DNA of 64,000 nucleotides from Tectiglobus sp965223355 (GTDB lineage Bacteria; Pseudomonadota; Alphaproteobacteria; Rhizobiales; Hyphomicrobiaceae): contig CBDCWE010000003.1 of assembly GCA_965223355.1 (NCBI GenBank), positions 2,914,001 through 2,978,000 on the forward strand, written 5' to 3'. This document shows positions 43,496 to 52,943 of this stretch, piece by piece. A program made the translations under genes and the position numbers. The notes beneath the pieces were generated by a model. The model saw only the letters and a list, made by a program, of their open reading frames with translations. It made no database searches and was not told the origin of the DNA. The first letter of the stretch is position 1. The number at the start of each line of letters is the position of its first letter.

Positions 43496-43710
43496 TCGCA
43501 CCGAACTGCCTCCGATTGCCAAGGCCATACGCGGACAATGGCCGGGAACGTCGATCGTCCGACGTCATCTTGAAAACTGCAACACGTGGCGAGCTGGTCC
43601 CGGTTTGGTCCAGGCGCTACGAAAACGTCGGAGGTCGAATTGAGGTTGTCCGATAAGCGCCCTGGGTTGTCGCGCGATCGTGCTGCCATGACTGACAACG
43701 TTTAGACGAC

Positions 43711-43738
43711 AAAACCCGGATCTTTGGATCCGGGTTTG
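43711..43738 (-). terminator. Terminator of the dipeptide-type ABC operon
   Basis: AAACCCGGATC pairs perfectly with GATCCGGGTTT around a TTTG loop, and on the minus strand the stem is followed by TTTTG. It lies 25 bases after the stop of the last permease gene. The interval 43529-43710 shows no gene. Confidence 0.8.
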
Positions 43739-43762
43739 TGCTGAAAACCCTTGCTCGCGCGC

Positions 43763-44656
43763 CTATTGAGAGCGCAATCTCGGGTCGAGTGAGTCACGGA
43801 CGGCGTCGCCGAACATGTTGAAGCCGAACACCGCGAGGGTAATGGCAAGGCCCGGCCAAATCGCGACCCACGGCGCGCTTTCGATGTAGTCCTGCGCGTT
43901 GCGCAACATCAGGCCCCATGCCGGCGTCGGCTCCTGCACGCCAAGCCCGAGGAATGACAGCGAGGCTTCGAGCAAAATCGCCTGGCCGACGGCCGCCGTC
44001 AGCATGATCAGGTAGGGTGCCATGACGTTCGGCACCATATGGCGCATGATGATGCGGGTGTTCGAGAAACCGTTGGCGCGGGCGGCGTCGATATAGGGGA
44101 TCTCACGAATGGCGAGCGCCGAGGAGCGAACCACGCGGGCACAGCGCGGAATGAACGGGATGGTGATCGCGGCGATGACGTTGTGGGTGGCGGTGCCGAG
44201 GATCGACACGATTGCCAGCGCCAGGATAATGATCGGGAACGCCATGAAGACATCCATGACGCGCTGGAAGATCAGGTCGAAGCGGCCGCCGAAGTAGGCA
44301 CTGGCGACGCCGAGAACGAGACCGATGGTCGAGCCGATGAAAGATGACGTCAGGCCAACGAACAGCGCCGTGCGGGCGCCGTACATGATGCGGGTCAAGA
44401 CATCGCGGCCGAACTCATCGGTGCCAAGGAAGTGCTCTGCACCGGGCGCAATCAGCATCGATTCAAAGGAGTTGGCTTCCGGGTCCAACACGCTCAGATA
44501 AGGCGCGAAGATGGCGACGATGATCATGATCAGCACGATGATGATGCCGGCGGAGCCCAGCGGCTGTTTGCGCAGGAAGCGCATCGTCTGCTTGATAATG
44601 CCGGCGCGATCGCGAAGGTCTTCAAGTTGGTCGATGTTGCTGTCTACAGTGGCCAT
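43763..44656 (-). CDS. Peptide/nickel-type ABC permease, DppC-like
   Basis: The 297-residue inner-membrane permease starts with a cytoplasmic N-terminal stretch, then a first helix and periplasmic loop (FAPYLSVLDPEA, LGTDEFGRDVLTRIMYGAR), the hallmark of DppC/OppC proteins. The EAA loop is around YIDAARANGFSNTRI. It is last in the five-gene operon and starts 11 bases after the dppB-like stop, with GGAG upstream. It is followed by a clear terminator. Confidence 0.93.
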   Translation of the reverse strand: MATVDSNIDQLEDLRDRAGIIKQTMRFLRKQPLGSAGIIIVLIMIIVAIFAPYLSVLDPEANSFESMLIAPGAEHFLGTDEFGRDVLTRIMYGARTALFVGLTSSFIGSTIGLVLGVASAYFGGRFDLIFQRVMDVFMAFPIIILALAIVSILGTATHNVIAAITIPFIPRCARVVRSSALAIREIPYIDAARANGFSNTRIIMRHMVPNVMAPYLIMLTAAVGQAILLEASLSFLGLGVQEPTPAWGLMLRNAQDYIESAPWVAIWPGLAITLAVFGFNMFGDAVRDSLDPRLRSQ

Positions 44657-44667
44657 AGGTCAGCTCC

Positions 44668-45639
44668 TCAACTGTAGCGAATGCGCGGATCGAGCCAGGC
44701 GTACATGACGTCGACCACGAAGTTGGTAAAGACGAAGATCGCGACAACCAGCATCACCAGATACTGCGTCATGGCGTAATCGTTGTTGGTCACGGAGTCG
44801 ACGAACAGGCGGCCGATGCCATTGAGATTGAAGACCTGTTCGGTGACGACCAGACCGCCCATGAGGAACGCGAACTCGATGCCGATCACGGTGACGACCG
44901 GCAGCATGGCATTGCTCAGGGCATGACGATTGATAATGACCTTTTCCAACAGCCCCTTGGCGCGGGCCGTACGGACATAGTCCTCACGTAAAACTTCGAG
45001 TAGCGATGATCGGGTCATGCGGGTCGCGACCGCCGAATAGCGATACCCCGTCGCCACAGCGGGCCAGAACAACTGCGATAGGTTGTGCCAGGGATCTTGC
45101 CAGATCGGCTTGAACTGGATCGGCGGCATCCAGCCCGTGCCGGTCGCCCACTGGGTGAACGTCAAAAGCCCGAGAATGATCAGGATGCCGAGCCAGAACG
45201 AGGGAATTGCGATGCCGGCAATCGAAAATGTGCGAACGACGTAGTCGATCCATGTGTTCTGATAGACCGCCGATAACGTGCCGAGCGGCAAGGCAATGAT
45301 CACGGAAGTGACGGTTGCCATGATGGCGACCTGCAGGGATAGCTCGAAACGCAGCCCGATTTCGTGAACGATCGGCCGGCCGGTCCACATCGACTTGCCG
45401 AAGTCGAACGTGGCCATGCCGACGAGGAAATCCCAGAACTGGAACATCAATGGTTGATCTAATCCCAATTCCTTGTGGCAAAGCGCGAGTTGCTCCTCGT
45501 CGACAAAGGCGCCGGTGCCTGCAAGCCTCAGCTCGCAGACGTCGCCGGGAATTGCGCGCAGCAGAAAGAAGATGAATATCGCCGCCCCGATCAGCGTCGG
45601 GAGCATCAGCAACACCCGCTTTGTGATGTATTGCAACAT
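44668..45639 (-). CDS. Peptide/nickel-type ABC permease, DppB-like
   Basis: The 323-residue permease begins MLQYITKRVLLMLPTLIGA, as DppB proteins do, with six membrane segments and the EAA loop at DYVRTARAKGLLEKVI. It pairs with the DppC-like subunit to form the channel. A periplasmic loop of about 60 residues with two Cys precedes helix 2. A 12-bp hairpin lies between this gene and the binding-protein gene upstream. Confidence 0.93.
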   Translation of the reverse strand: MLQYITKRVLLMLPTLIGAAIFIFFLLRAIPGDVCELRLAGTGAFVDEEQLALCHKELGLDQPLMFQFWDFLVGMATFDFGKSMWTGRPIVHEIGLRFELSLQVAIMATVTSVIIALPLGTLSAVYQNTWIDYVVRTFSIAGIAIPSFWLGILIILGLLTFTQWATGTGWMPPIQFKPIWQDPWHNLSQLFWPAVATGYRYSAVATRMTRSSLLEVLREDYVRTARAKGLLEKVIINRHALSNAMLPVVTVIGIEFAFLMGGLVVTEQVFNLNGIGRLFVDSVTNNDYAMTQYLVMLVVAIFVFTNFVVDVMYAWLDPRIRYS

Positions 45640-45718
45640 GGTGTCTTACCAAGCCTCTCGATCGACCGAACGGCAGCGTTTCGTTGCGGCGCTCTTTGTG
45701 GTGCTACTCACAGCAGAA

Positions 45719-45745
45719 TGCTGAGGGCCAACCTGGCCCTCAGCA
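45719..45745 (-). other. Intercistronic hairpin after binding-protein gene
   Basis: TGCTGAGGGCCA and TGGCCCTCAGCA form a perfect 12-bp stem around ACC, 19 bases after the binding-protein stop. No T-run follows. It probably stabilises the upstream mRNA or trims readthrough so that the binding protein is made in excess. Confidence 0.6.
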
Positions 45746-45763
45746 CAAACTTGTCGCCCGCAC

Positions 45764-47371
45764 CTACTTGTCCAGCCAGACCTGGTCGAGGTGCTGGTTC
45801 AGGTAGTGCGATGGCGAGATCTTCCAGCCCTTCACGTATGACCGGTGCGGGTTGATCTTGTACCACCACAACGTCGTGATCATGTGCGCCTGGGTTTCGA
45901 GAACGTGCTTCTCGAAGGCGCGGATGATCTGGCGCTGCTCAGCTTCATCGCCAACGCGGATCAGCTTGTCGTACATGTCTTCGAGGACCTGATCCTTACA
46001 GTTTGCCCGGTTGTTGCCGGCCGAGCACAGGAACTTCGAGATGTCCGCGATCGGGTTCACAACGGACTGGCAGTTGGCATCCGTCGTCACGTCGTGATCC
46101 TTGGTCTTGCGCATGCGCGAGAACCAGACACCGGTCGGCACCGCATCCTGCTTGGCGTTGATGCCGATCTTCTTCCACTGGTCGATCGCCCAGGTGCCGA
46201 CAACCTTGTACGGCTGGTCAACGGCGCGGTTGGACAGAACGAACTTGAGGTTGGGATGGCCGGCCTCGGCGAGCAGCTTCTTGGCGAGTGCGCGAGACGC
46301 TTTGAGGTCCGGGCGCAAGCCTTCAAGCTTGTCCATTTCCGCCTTGGTCGCCGCCAGCGGATGGTTCGGGAAGACGATGCCGCCGGCCGACTTGACGATG
46401 GCGATCCGAGACAGATACTTCGAGCCGCCCCAACGGTCGAAAGCGAGGTTCAAAGCGCGGCGGACGCGGGGATCATCGAACGGCTTCTTGAGCTGGTTCG
46501 GGGTTACGAAGAGACTGCAGTTCCAGTCGCCTTCCTGGACCGTGATGTCCTTGCCTAGGGCCTTGACGAGATCGTCGCGAGCCTTCGGCGGAAAGCCGCG
46601 GAACTCGATCGCCGCACGGTCACCGCGAATGGCCTGCAGGCGCAATGCCATCTTTGGAGCGGAGATCGCGGTAAAGCCATCGAGATAGGGTTTGCCGCTG
46701 TGGTGATAACCGTCAAAGCGCGCACCCTTCACGAACGCGCCAGGCTGGTGCTCGACAAACTTAAAGGCACCGGTCCCGTTGATGTTCTTCTTGTGCCAGG
46801 TGTAGCCGTGGGTATCGAGGTCCTTCTTCGCGTAGACGAAGTTGAAGGGCATCGCGACGGCCGGCATGAAGGCGCCGGACGGGAACTTCAGTTTCATGAC
46901 GACGGTGGTGTCGTTCGGCGCCGAAATCGATTCGACCATCTTGAAGAACGCCTTGCGCGAAGACGCAATTCCTTCCGGCGGAAACACGATCTTGTTGAAG
47001 GTCGCGGCGACGTCTTGGGCCGTGAGCGGCGTGCCGTCGTGGAACTTGACGCCGGTGCGGATCTTGAAGGTGTATGTCTTACCGCCATCGGTCGGCTGTG
47101 GCACATCGCCGTCGCATAGATCGCAAACAAAGTCCGTCGGCGACGACGGGTTGTCCGGATTGACGCGGATCAGCAGCGAATAAAACGGACGGATCGGGTG
47201 GATCATCCCGAAGGTCGTTTCAACATGGCCGTCATAGGATGGAATCTTCGAGCCGACGACGAAGCTCAATTCTCCACCCTTTTTCTGGGCGAGGGCGCCG
47301 GTGACGGCGCCGAGCGACAACAGTGTCGCAGCAGCACCGCCGACGGCGGCTTTTAGCACGAGGGAATTCAT
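45764..47371 (-). CDS. ABC transporter substrate-binding protein, family 5 (peptide type)
   Basis: The 535-residue secreted receptor has a signal peptide at residues 1-28 (hydrophobic core and ALA-Q site), then the SBP family 5 fold. Landmarks are the YSLLIR start region, YTFKIRTGVKFHDGTPLTAQDV and VRRALNLAFDR. Four Cys in the C-terminal part (around NCQSVV and FLCSAGNNRANCKD) may form disulfides. Ligands of the family include peptides, nickel-chelates, glycosides and opines, so the substrate is open. GGGAGG precedes the ATG. Confidence 0.92.
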   Translation of the reverse strand: MNSLVLKAAVGGAAATLLSLGAVTGALAQKKGGELSFVVGSKIPSYDGHVETTFGMIHPIRPFYSLLIRVNPDNPSSPTDFVCDLCDGDVPQPTDGGKTYTFKIRTGVKFHDGTPLTAQDVAATFNKIVFPPEGIASSRKAFFKMVESISAPNDTTVVMKLKFPSGAFMPAVAMPFNFVYAKKDLDTHGYTWHKKNINGTGAFKFVEHQPGAFVKGARFDGYHHSGKPYLDGFTAISAPKMALRLQAIRGDRAAIEFRGFPPKARDDLVKALGKDITVQEGDWNCSLFVTPNQLKKPFDDPRVRRALNLAFDRWGGSKYLSRIAIVKSAGGIVFPNHPLAATKAEMDKLEGLRPDLKASRALAKKLLAEAGHPNLKFVLSNRAVDQPYKVVGTWAIDQWKKIGINAKQDAVPTGVWFSRMRKTKDHDVTTDANCQSVVNPIADISKFLCSAGNNRANCKDQVLEDMYDKLIRVGDEAEQRQIIRAFEKHVLETQAHMITTLWWYKINPHRSYVKGWKISPSHYLNQHLDQVWLDK

Positions 47372-47486
47372 TCAGTCCTCCCGGTTAGTGGTTTTGGTTG
47401 TGAGGCCGTTGGCCGGCACTTCGATTAACAGCCCCTCTCTTACCAGAGGGTTCAACTCCTGCTCGTGATCCTAACGTCGCGGCGTG

Positions 47487-48515
47487 TTAGACCTGCGAAC
47501 ACGCGACCCAGTGGCCCGGTTTGATTTCCCTGAAGTCGGGTATCACCGCGTTGCACGCGTCAACCGCCATTTCGCAGCGCGGATGGAAGACGCAGCCGCT
47601 CGGCGGATTGATCGGGCTCGGGATCTCTCCCTGGATCACCTTGTGCGCACGCGCCTGTTCGACGGTCGGATCCGGAATCGGAACCGCTTCCAGCAACGCC
47701 TTGGTGTAGGGATGGATCGGATTGTCAAACAGTTCGTCGGTCTCGGCCAACTCCACCATCTTGCCGAGGTACATCACGGCGACACGCTGACAGAGATGGC
47801 GCACGACCGACAAGTCATGCGAGATGAAAAGATAGGTGAGATCAAATTGATCGCGCAGATCCTCAAGCAGATTGATGACCTGGGCCTGGATCGACACGTC
47901 AAGGGCTGAGACCGCCTCATCGCAAATGATGAATTCCGGGCGCACCGCCAGCGCCCGCGCGATACCGACACGCTGGCGCTGACCGCCGCTCATTTCGTGC
48001 GGATAACGGTCGGCAAACTTTGGATTGAGACCGCAAACACCAAGCAGCTCGCGCACGCGCTTCTCGCGCGCGGCGCGGTTCGGCTCGGTCTGGTGCACCA
48101 TCATCGGCTCGGCAATGATATCACCGATCTTCATGCGCGGGTTAAGCGAACTGTAGGGGTCCTGGAAGATCACCTGGATGCGTTGGCGCAGCGGGCGCAT
48201 CGCCTTTTTGTTCAGTTTCGTCAGATCCTGGCCGTCGTAGATAATCTCACCGCTGGTGGCATTTTCGAGCTGTAGAATACAGCGCCCCGTGGTCGTCTTG
48301 CCGCAACCCGATTCGCCGACCAAGCCGAGGGTCTCCCCCTTCTTGATCGAAAAGCTGATGCCGTCGACCGCCTTCACATGGGCGATCACGCGCGGCACGA
48401 TGGCACCTTCCGTTATCGGAAAATGCATCTTCAGGTTGTGCACCTGGACCAATTCCCGTGCACCGGACACGTCCGAGGCAACAGCTTTGTTGGCCACAAC
48501 GCTGATGTTATTCAT
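47487..48515 (-). CDS. Peptide-type ABC ATPase, DppF-like
   Basis: The 342-residue ATPase has Walker A GESGCGKTTTGR, signature MSGGQRQRVGIARAL, Walker B FIICDEAVSALD and the oligopeptide C-terminal domain (IQGEIPSPINPPSGCVFHPRC). Its start overlaps the stop of the DppD-like gene by four bases. The C-terminal cysteines fit the Fe-S-like motif of DppD/F ATPases. Confidence 0.94.
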   Translation of the reverse strand: MNNISVVANKAVASDVSGARELVQVHNLKMHFPITEGAIVPRVIAHVKAVDGISFSIKKGETLGLVGESGCGKTTTGRCILQLENATSGEIIYDGQDLTKLNKKAMRPLRQRIQVIFQDPYSSLNPRMKIGDIIAEPMMVHQTEPNRAAREKRVRELLGVCGLNPKFADRYPHEMSGGQRQRVGIARALAVRPEFIICDEAVSALDVSIQAQVINLLEDLRDQFDLTYLFISHDLSVVRHLCQRVAVMYLGKMVELAETDELFDNPIHPYTKALLEAVPIPDPTVEQARAHKVIQGEIPSPINPPSGCVFHPRCEMAVDACNAVIPDFREIKPGHWVACSQV

Positions 48516-49498
48516 ACTTCTAGCCCTACGTTTGCCTTTTCAAAGCATGCCGATATGTGTGCCGGAGCAACCTCCTCAAGCGCCGGTCGCGATTGCCCGC
48601 AACTTGGCCGCGCAAACCGGCAGCGCGGCCGGAACGAGCAACCATCATCCAGTTTCGTCAGATCCGGCGGTTGGCCTTCGACCGGTAGCAGCTTGGCGCC
48701 GCGCGGCTGATCCATGCGCGGCACCGACTGCAGCAGGGCAAGCGTATAGGGGTGTTTCGGATTGTGATAGATTTCTTCGGCGGTTCCGCTTTCGACAATG
48801 CGGCCGGCATACATCACGTTGACCCGGTCGGCATAGCGCGCCACGACGCCGAGGTTATGCGTGATGATGATCATCGCGACGCCGAGTTCGCGCGTCAAAT
48901 TCTTCATCAGTTCCAGAATTTGCGCCTGGATCGTCACATCCAGAGCCGTGGTCGGCTCGTCGGCAATAATCAACTTTGGGTTGCAGGCCAATGCCATCGC
49001 AATCATAACGCGCTGGCGCATGCCGCCGCTGAGATGGTGGGGATACTGTTTGAGGCGGCGCTGCGGCTCGGAAATGCCGACGAGACCAAGCAGCTCCAGC
49101 GCCCGTTTCGATGAATCGGCCCGCGACATGCCGAGATGGTGTTCCAGTGTTTCCGTCAATTGGCGCTCGATTGAAAGCACCGGATTAAGCGACGTCATCG
49201 GTTCCTGGAAGATCATACCGATATCGCGTCCGCGCACATCGCGCATCTGCATGTCGGTCAGTGCGAGAAGGTCGTTGCCGTCAAACTTGATGCTGCCGCC
49301 GACGACCTTGCCCGGCGGATCGGGTATCAGGCGAAGGATCGACATCGCGCTGACGGATTTGCCACAGCCCGATTCGCCGACAACGGCAACCGTCTCACCC
49401 GGGGCAACGTCGTATGTTATACCATCGACGGCCTTGACCACACCGGCAGATGTGAAGAAATGTGTTTGAAGACCTTGAATCTCAAGCAGCTTCGTCAC
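48512..49498 (-). CDS. Peptide-type ABC ATPase, DppD-like
   Basis: The 328-residue partner ATPase has Walker A GESGCGKSVSAMS, signature LSGGMRQRVMIAMAL and Walker B LIIADEPTTALDVT. The C-terminal segment contains CSFRPRCRFARPSC, typical of the family. It is the first gene of the five-gene operon; the promoter should lie in 49499-49700. The gene order ATPase, ATPase, receptor, permease, permease differs from the common receptor-first order. Confidence 0.94.
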   Translation of the reverse strand: MTKLLEIQGLQTHFFTSAGVVKAVDGITYDVAPGETVAVVGESGCGKSVSAMSILRLIPDPPGKVVGGSIKFDGNDLLALTDMQMRDVRGRDIGMIFQEPMTSLNPVLSIERQLTETLEHHLGMSRADSSKRALELLGLVGISEPQRRLKQYPHHLSGGMRQRVMIAMALACNPKLIIADEPTTALDVTIQAQILELMKNLTRELGVAMIIITHNLGVVARYADRVNVMYAGRIVESGTAEEIYHNPKHPYTLALLQSVPRMDQPRGAKLLPVEGQPPDLTKLDDGCSFRPRCRFARPSCGQSRPALEEVAPAHISACFEKANVGLEV

Positions 49499-49966
49499 GA
49501 GTTAACCCACAGCGCGGCGGGCCACGCTTCCTTGTTCTGTTCCTCCCAATCGCTCGCGTTTCGTGGCGTTTTTGGCTTCGACCAACGCCATCTCGTTGTT
49601 TGAAACGCGCGCAAGGGCCGAGAATGCTCGAATTTCCGGAATGCTGCAAGACCTGATTTGGTGTATTTTCCACGATTGAGACCAACCAGGTCGACATCGC
49701 ACCGGCGTGAATTTGGTCGGCCTGTTGCGCAATTGCGGCTTTGGGCCAGGGTCGGGATTTGCGATCGCGCGTTTCCGGGCCGCCCGCCCGGCCGTCGAGT
49801 TTGCAAGCCGCCGCCCGCTACGTCGTGCCGCCTACCAATCGCGCCACCATCGGCGGCATCGCCGTCCTGCCGGCCCGGACGTTGTCATGCACGGTCCTTC
49901 ACGCGCGTGATTTGTCAGCGGTATATCTGCTGTCGCGCGAGCGGACACGAACAATTGGAGAAACCG
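49499..49966. other. Divergent intergenic region, no gene seen
   Basis: These 468 bases separate the minus-strand transporter operon from the plus-strand catabolic run. Open frames here are low quality and lack ribosome-binding sites. The space probably holds both promoters, but I see no clear -35/-10 pair or operator palindrome. Confidence 0.5.
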
Positions 49967-50911
49967 ATGCGGATTGCCGTCACCGATGACTATCAGAACA
50001 TTGCCCGCGACATGGCCGACTGGAGCGCCTTGGAGGCCGAACACGAGATCCGGTTCTTCCACCAACCGATCGGCGACCGCGCCGCCGTGATTGCGGCGCT
50101 CAAGGACTTTGACGTGCTGTGCATCATGCGCGAGCGGACGCTGTTCGACCGGGCGACGTTGGCGGGCATGGCAAACCTCAAATTCCTGGTGACGACGGGC
50201 ATGCGCAATGCGGCGCTGGATGTCGACTACCTCAAGGCGCGCGGTATTGCGGTGAGCGGCACGGGCGGCTCAACCCATGCCACGCCCGAGCTCGCCTGGG
50301 GGCTGATATTGTCGCTCGCACGCCACATTCCGACCGAGAACCAGCGCATGCGCGACGGCAACTGGATTACGACGCTCGGTGTCGATCTTGCCGGCAGCAC
50401 GCTTGGCATCGTCGGGCTCGGGCGGCTCGGGACGATGGTGGCGAAATTCGCCAATGCGTTCGGCATGAACGTCATTGCTTGGTCGCAAAACCTGACCGAT
50501 GAAGCCGCCGCCACCGCCGGTGCGAAGCGCGTTGCCAAGCAAGACCTCTTCCGGCAGGCCGACTTCATCACCATTCACTACAAGCTGTCGGAGCGCTCGG
50601 TTGGCCTGGTCGGCGCGTCGGAGCTGGCGGCGATGAAGCCGACGGCGTTCATCATCAACACGTCACGCGGCCCGATCATCGACAATGATGCGTTGATCGC
50701 GGCGCTCAAGGACGGCCGCATCGCCGGCGCCGGCCTCGATGTCTACAACGACGAACCGCTCGCCAAAGATCATCCGATCAGATCGTGCCCGCGCACCGTC
50801 CTGACGCCACACCTTGGTTACGTCACGCAGAACACCTATCGCCAGTTCTATGGCGAGACCGTCGAGGCCGTTCAGGCATGGCTTGCAGGTCGCCCTGTGC
50901 GGTTGCTGTGA
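49967..50911 (+). CDS. D-isomer-specific 2-hydroxyacid dehydrogenase
   Basis: The 314-residue NAD-dependent dehydrogenase has the dinucleotide motif GIVGLGRLG, the catalytic Arg in NTSRGPIIDNDAL and the catalytic His in LTPHLGYVT. It reduces 2-oxo acids or oxidises D-2-hydroxy acids. The true start is the ATG at 49967 with GGAG six bases upstream; the frame is open for 300 bases before it. It heads a plus-strand run of catabolic genes through 58459. The substrate is unknown. Confidence 0.9.
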   Translation: MRIAVTDDYQNIARDMADWSALEAEHEIRFFHQPIGDRAAVIAALKDFDVLCIMRERTLFDRATLAGMANLKFLVTTGMRNAALDVDYLKARGIAVSGTGGSTHATPELAWGLILSLARHIPTENQRMRDGNWITTLGVDLAGSTLGIVGLGRLGTMVAKFANAFGMNVIAWSQNLTDEAAATAGAKRVAKQDLFRQADFITIHYKLSERSVGLVGASELAAMKPTAFIINTSRGPIIDNDALIAALKDGRIAGAGLDVYNDEPLAKDHPIRSCPRTVLTPHLGYVTQNTYRQFYGETVEAVQAWLAGRPVRLL

Positions 50912-50915
50912 AGCC

Positions 50916-51161
50916 GTGACCCGGCCCCTCGTCCTGCGCTCAATCGAGACTGAAGACGGCCAACGCTGTGTCGATCTATTCCGCCGGCACGACGGCAGCT
51001 TCGGCTTCGAAGAATATCGCCGCGAGGTCGAAGACCGGCGCGGCTGGGCCGGCGTTGGCGGCTTTGGCGATCACGCTTTCGCAACCGAAGATCAAGCACG
51101 CGATGCTGCCATCGCCTGTGTTCCCTGGTTTGGCGAAGCGTGGCATAGGACCAACGGTTGA
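50916..51161 (+). CDS. Small conserved hypothetical protein
   Basis: The 81-residue protein begins with a GTG codon four bases after the preceding stop. Its sequence, with LRSIETEDGQRCVDLF and DGSFGFEEYRREVED, resembles a small soluble protein widespread in alphaproteobacteria, but I know no function. It has no membrane segment. It could be co-translated with the dehydrogenase. Confidence 0.65.
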   Translation: MTRPLVLRSIETEDGQRCVDLFRRHDGSFGFEEYRREVEDRRGWAGVGGFGDHAFATEDQARDAAIACVPWFGEAWHRTNG

Positions 51162-51190
51162 TCCGCTTCGCCGGAATGGAAGATATCGAG

Positions 51191-52411
51191 ATGACAGACG
51201 ATGCAGCCGGGCCGGCAAAGCCGCTTCACGGGGTTAGGGTTATCGACCTTGCAACCTTCATTGCGGCACCGTTTGCAACCACCATCCTGGGTGAGTTCGG
51301 TGCCGAGGTGATCAAGGTTGAGCACCCTGACGGCGATCCAATGCGGGTGTTCGGCACGCCGACCGAGGCGCCGGGCCAAACGCTGGCGTGGCTCAGCGAA
51401 GCGCGCAACAAGCACTCGGTCACGCTCGATCTCAAAACCGAAGATGGCGTTGGCAAACTCAAACAGTTGGTGCGCCGGTCCGACATTCTCGCCGAAAACT
51501 TCCGGCCCGGCACGCTGGAGAAGTGGGGCATCGGCCCCGAGGTTCTGCATCAGGTCAACCCGCGGCTGATCATTTTGCGGATCAGCGGTTACGGTCAGAC
51601 CGGGCCCTACCGAGACCGGCCCGGATTTGCCCGCATCGCCCATGCGGTTGGCGGCCTGACCTATCTTGCCGGGCTGCCCGGCAACGATACGCCGCCGGTG
51701 ACGCCGGGCTCGACATCGCTGGCGGACTACATCTCCGGCTACAACGGTGCGATCGGCGCGCTGCTGGCGTTGCGGGTCGCCGAACAGACCGGCAAAGGTC
51801 AGGTCATCGACGTCGCCCTATATGAATCGATCTTTCGCGTCCTCGATGAAATGGTGCCGCTCTACGCCAAGCACGGCATTGTCCGCGAGCGCGAAGGCGT
51901 GAGCACGCGCAATGCCTGCCCGCACGGTCATTTCCCGACCGCCGACGACAAGTGGGTGGCGATTGCGTGCACCTCCGACCGGATGTGGGAGCGCCTGGCA
52001 CGCAACGTTCTCAAGCGTCCGGATCTGGTCGCGAGCCATGCCACCACGCGCAAGCGGATTGGCGACCGCCAACTGATCGAGGAGACGGTGCAAGCGTTCA
52101 CGCAATCGCTGCCGATGGCCGAGGTCGTCGACCAATGCACCGCCGGTGACGTGCCGTGTGGGCCGATCAATTCCGTTGCCGACATCTTTGCCGATCCACA
52201 CTTTGCTGCGCGCGAAACAATGACAACGGTTCAGCACCCGGTTGTCGGCGATATCACGGTTCCAAACGTCTTGCCGCGATTGTCTGAGACGCCCGGGACC
52301 ATCGACAGTCTCGGGCCGAAGCTTGGCGATTGGAACGACTACGTGTTCGAGCAATTGCTGAACGATGACAGTGAAATTCGCGCGCCGACGGCAACGACGG
52401 CAACGGAGTGA
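51191..52411 (+). CDS. Family III (CaiB/BaiF) CoA-transferase lacking the usual Asp
   Basis: The 406-residue protein has the family fold: RVIDLATFIAAPFATTILGEFGAEVIKVE, then NKHSVTLDLKT. Where active members have GFD-x3-QA-x-SG, this one reads GFARIAHAVGG, so the catalytic Asp is Ala. It may belong to a subgroup that uses another residue or may have another role. The ATG at 51191 has GGAAG eight bases upstream; TTG and ATG codons further up are less likely. The TGA stop overlaps the next ATG. Confidence 0.87.
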   Translation: MTDDAAGPAKPLHGVRVIDLATFIAAPFATTILGEFGAEVIKVEHPDGDPMRVFGTPTEAPGQTLAWLSEARNKHSVTLDLKTEDGVGKLKQLVRRSDILAENFRPGTLEKWGIGPEVLHQVNPRLIILRISGYGQTGPYRDRPGFARIAHAVGGLTYLAGLPGNDTPPVTPGSTSLADYISGYNGAIGALLALRVAEQTGKGQVIDVALYESIFRVLDEMVPLYAKHGIVREREGVSTRNACPHGHFPTADDKWVAIACTSDRMWERLARNVLKRPDLVASHATTRKRIGDRQLIEETVQAFTQSLPMAEVVDQCTAGDVPCGPINSVADIFADPHFAARETMTTVQHPVVGDITVPNVLPRLSETPGTIDSLGPKLGDWNDYVFEQLLNDDSEIRAPTATTATE

Positions 52412-52578
52412 TGCCATGCGACATAATCAAGATACCGGCGCTCGCAAGCCTCGCTCAACTGGCATTGACCGATGCGCAGGCGCATGCCGCCAGCTGCCTG
52501 GAGCCATGTGCCGAGGGTGAAATGTATTCTGAGAACGCCGAAATGCGTGTTGCCATCAACCAACAGGCCTGGTCATGA
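52411..52578 (+). CDS. Small 55-residue protein coupled on both sides
   Basis: The ATG overlaps the CoA-transferase stop (TGATG arrangement) and the TGA overlaps the next gene's ATG (ATGA). That double coupling is the main evidence that the frame is translated. The product starts MPCDIIKIPALASLAQLAL and has Cys at positions 3, 29 and 33. It has no clear signal peptide or membrane helix, and no family is recognised. It could instead be a leader whose translation couples its neighbours. Confidence 0.5.
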   Translation: MPCDIIKIPALASLAQLALTDAQAHAASCLEPCAEGEMYSENAEMRVAINQQAWS

Positions 52579-52943
52579 TCGATCAACTCAAAGACCTGGT
52601 AAACGCCGATGCAGCGCTGCTCAGACGCGGGCGCTGGCTGCATGCCGACATGCTGCTGCAGATCGGTGATCACGCACACGTCGTTCAAATTCGCGGTGGG
52701 CGGATTGAGCGCATCGTTGATGCCAACGTCTATGTCCAGCCGCACGACTTTGCCATTCGCGGCACGCAGGAGGCGTGGGACGAGTTCTGGAGGCCGATGC
52801 CCAAACCCATGCACCACGACATTATTGCCTTAATCCGCGCCGGCAAGATGCAGATCGAAGGCAACGTCGAACTGGCGATGGCCCATTTTCTCACATTGAA
52901 GCTGATGCTGGAAAAGCCGCGTCATGCCGGAGGCAGACCGTGA
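52575..52943 (+). CDS. SCP2-like small protein
   Basis: The 122-residue soluble protein has a C-terminal WDEFWRPMPKP, HHDIIALIRAGKMQIEGN and MAHFLTLKLMLEKPR pattern that resembles SCP2 sterol-carrier-like proteins, which bind lipid or acyl-CoA. Its ATG and its stop each overlap neighbouring genes by four bases. It likely works with the hydrolase that follows. The family call is moderate. Confidence 0.65.
   Translation: MIDQLKDLVNADAALLRRGRWLHADMLLQIGDHAHVVQIRGGRIERIVDANVYVQPHDFAIRGTQEAWDEFWRPMPKPMHHDIIALIRAGKMQIEGNVELAMAHFLTLKLMLEKPRHAGGRP

Noticed and set aside
49658..49966. N-terminal extension of the 2-hydroxyacid dehydrogenase by 103 residues
   Set aside because: The extension is Arg/Pro/Cys-rich with no family similarity, whereas the ATG at 49967 has a clear ribosome-binding site and yields the normal start RIAVTDDY.
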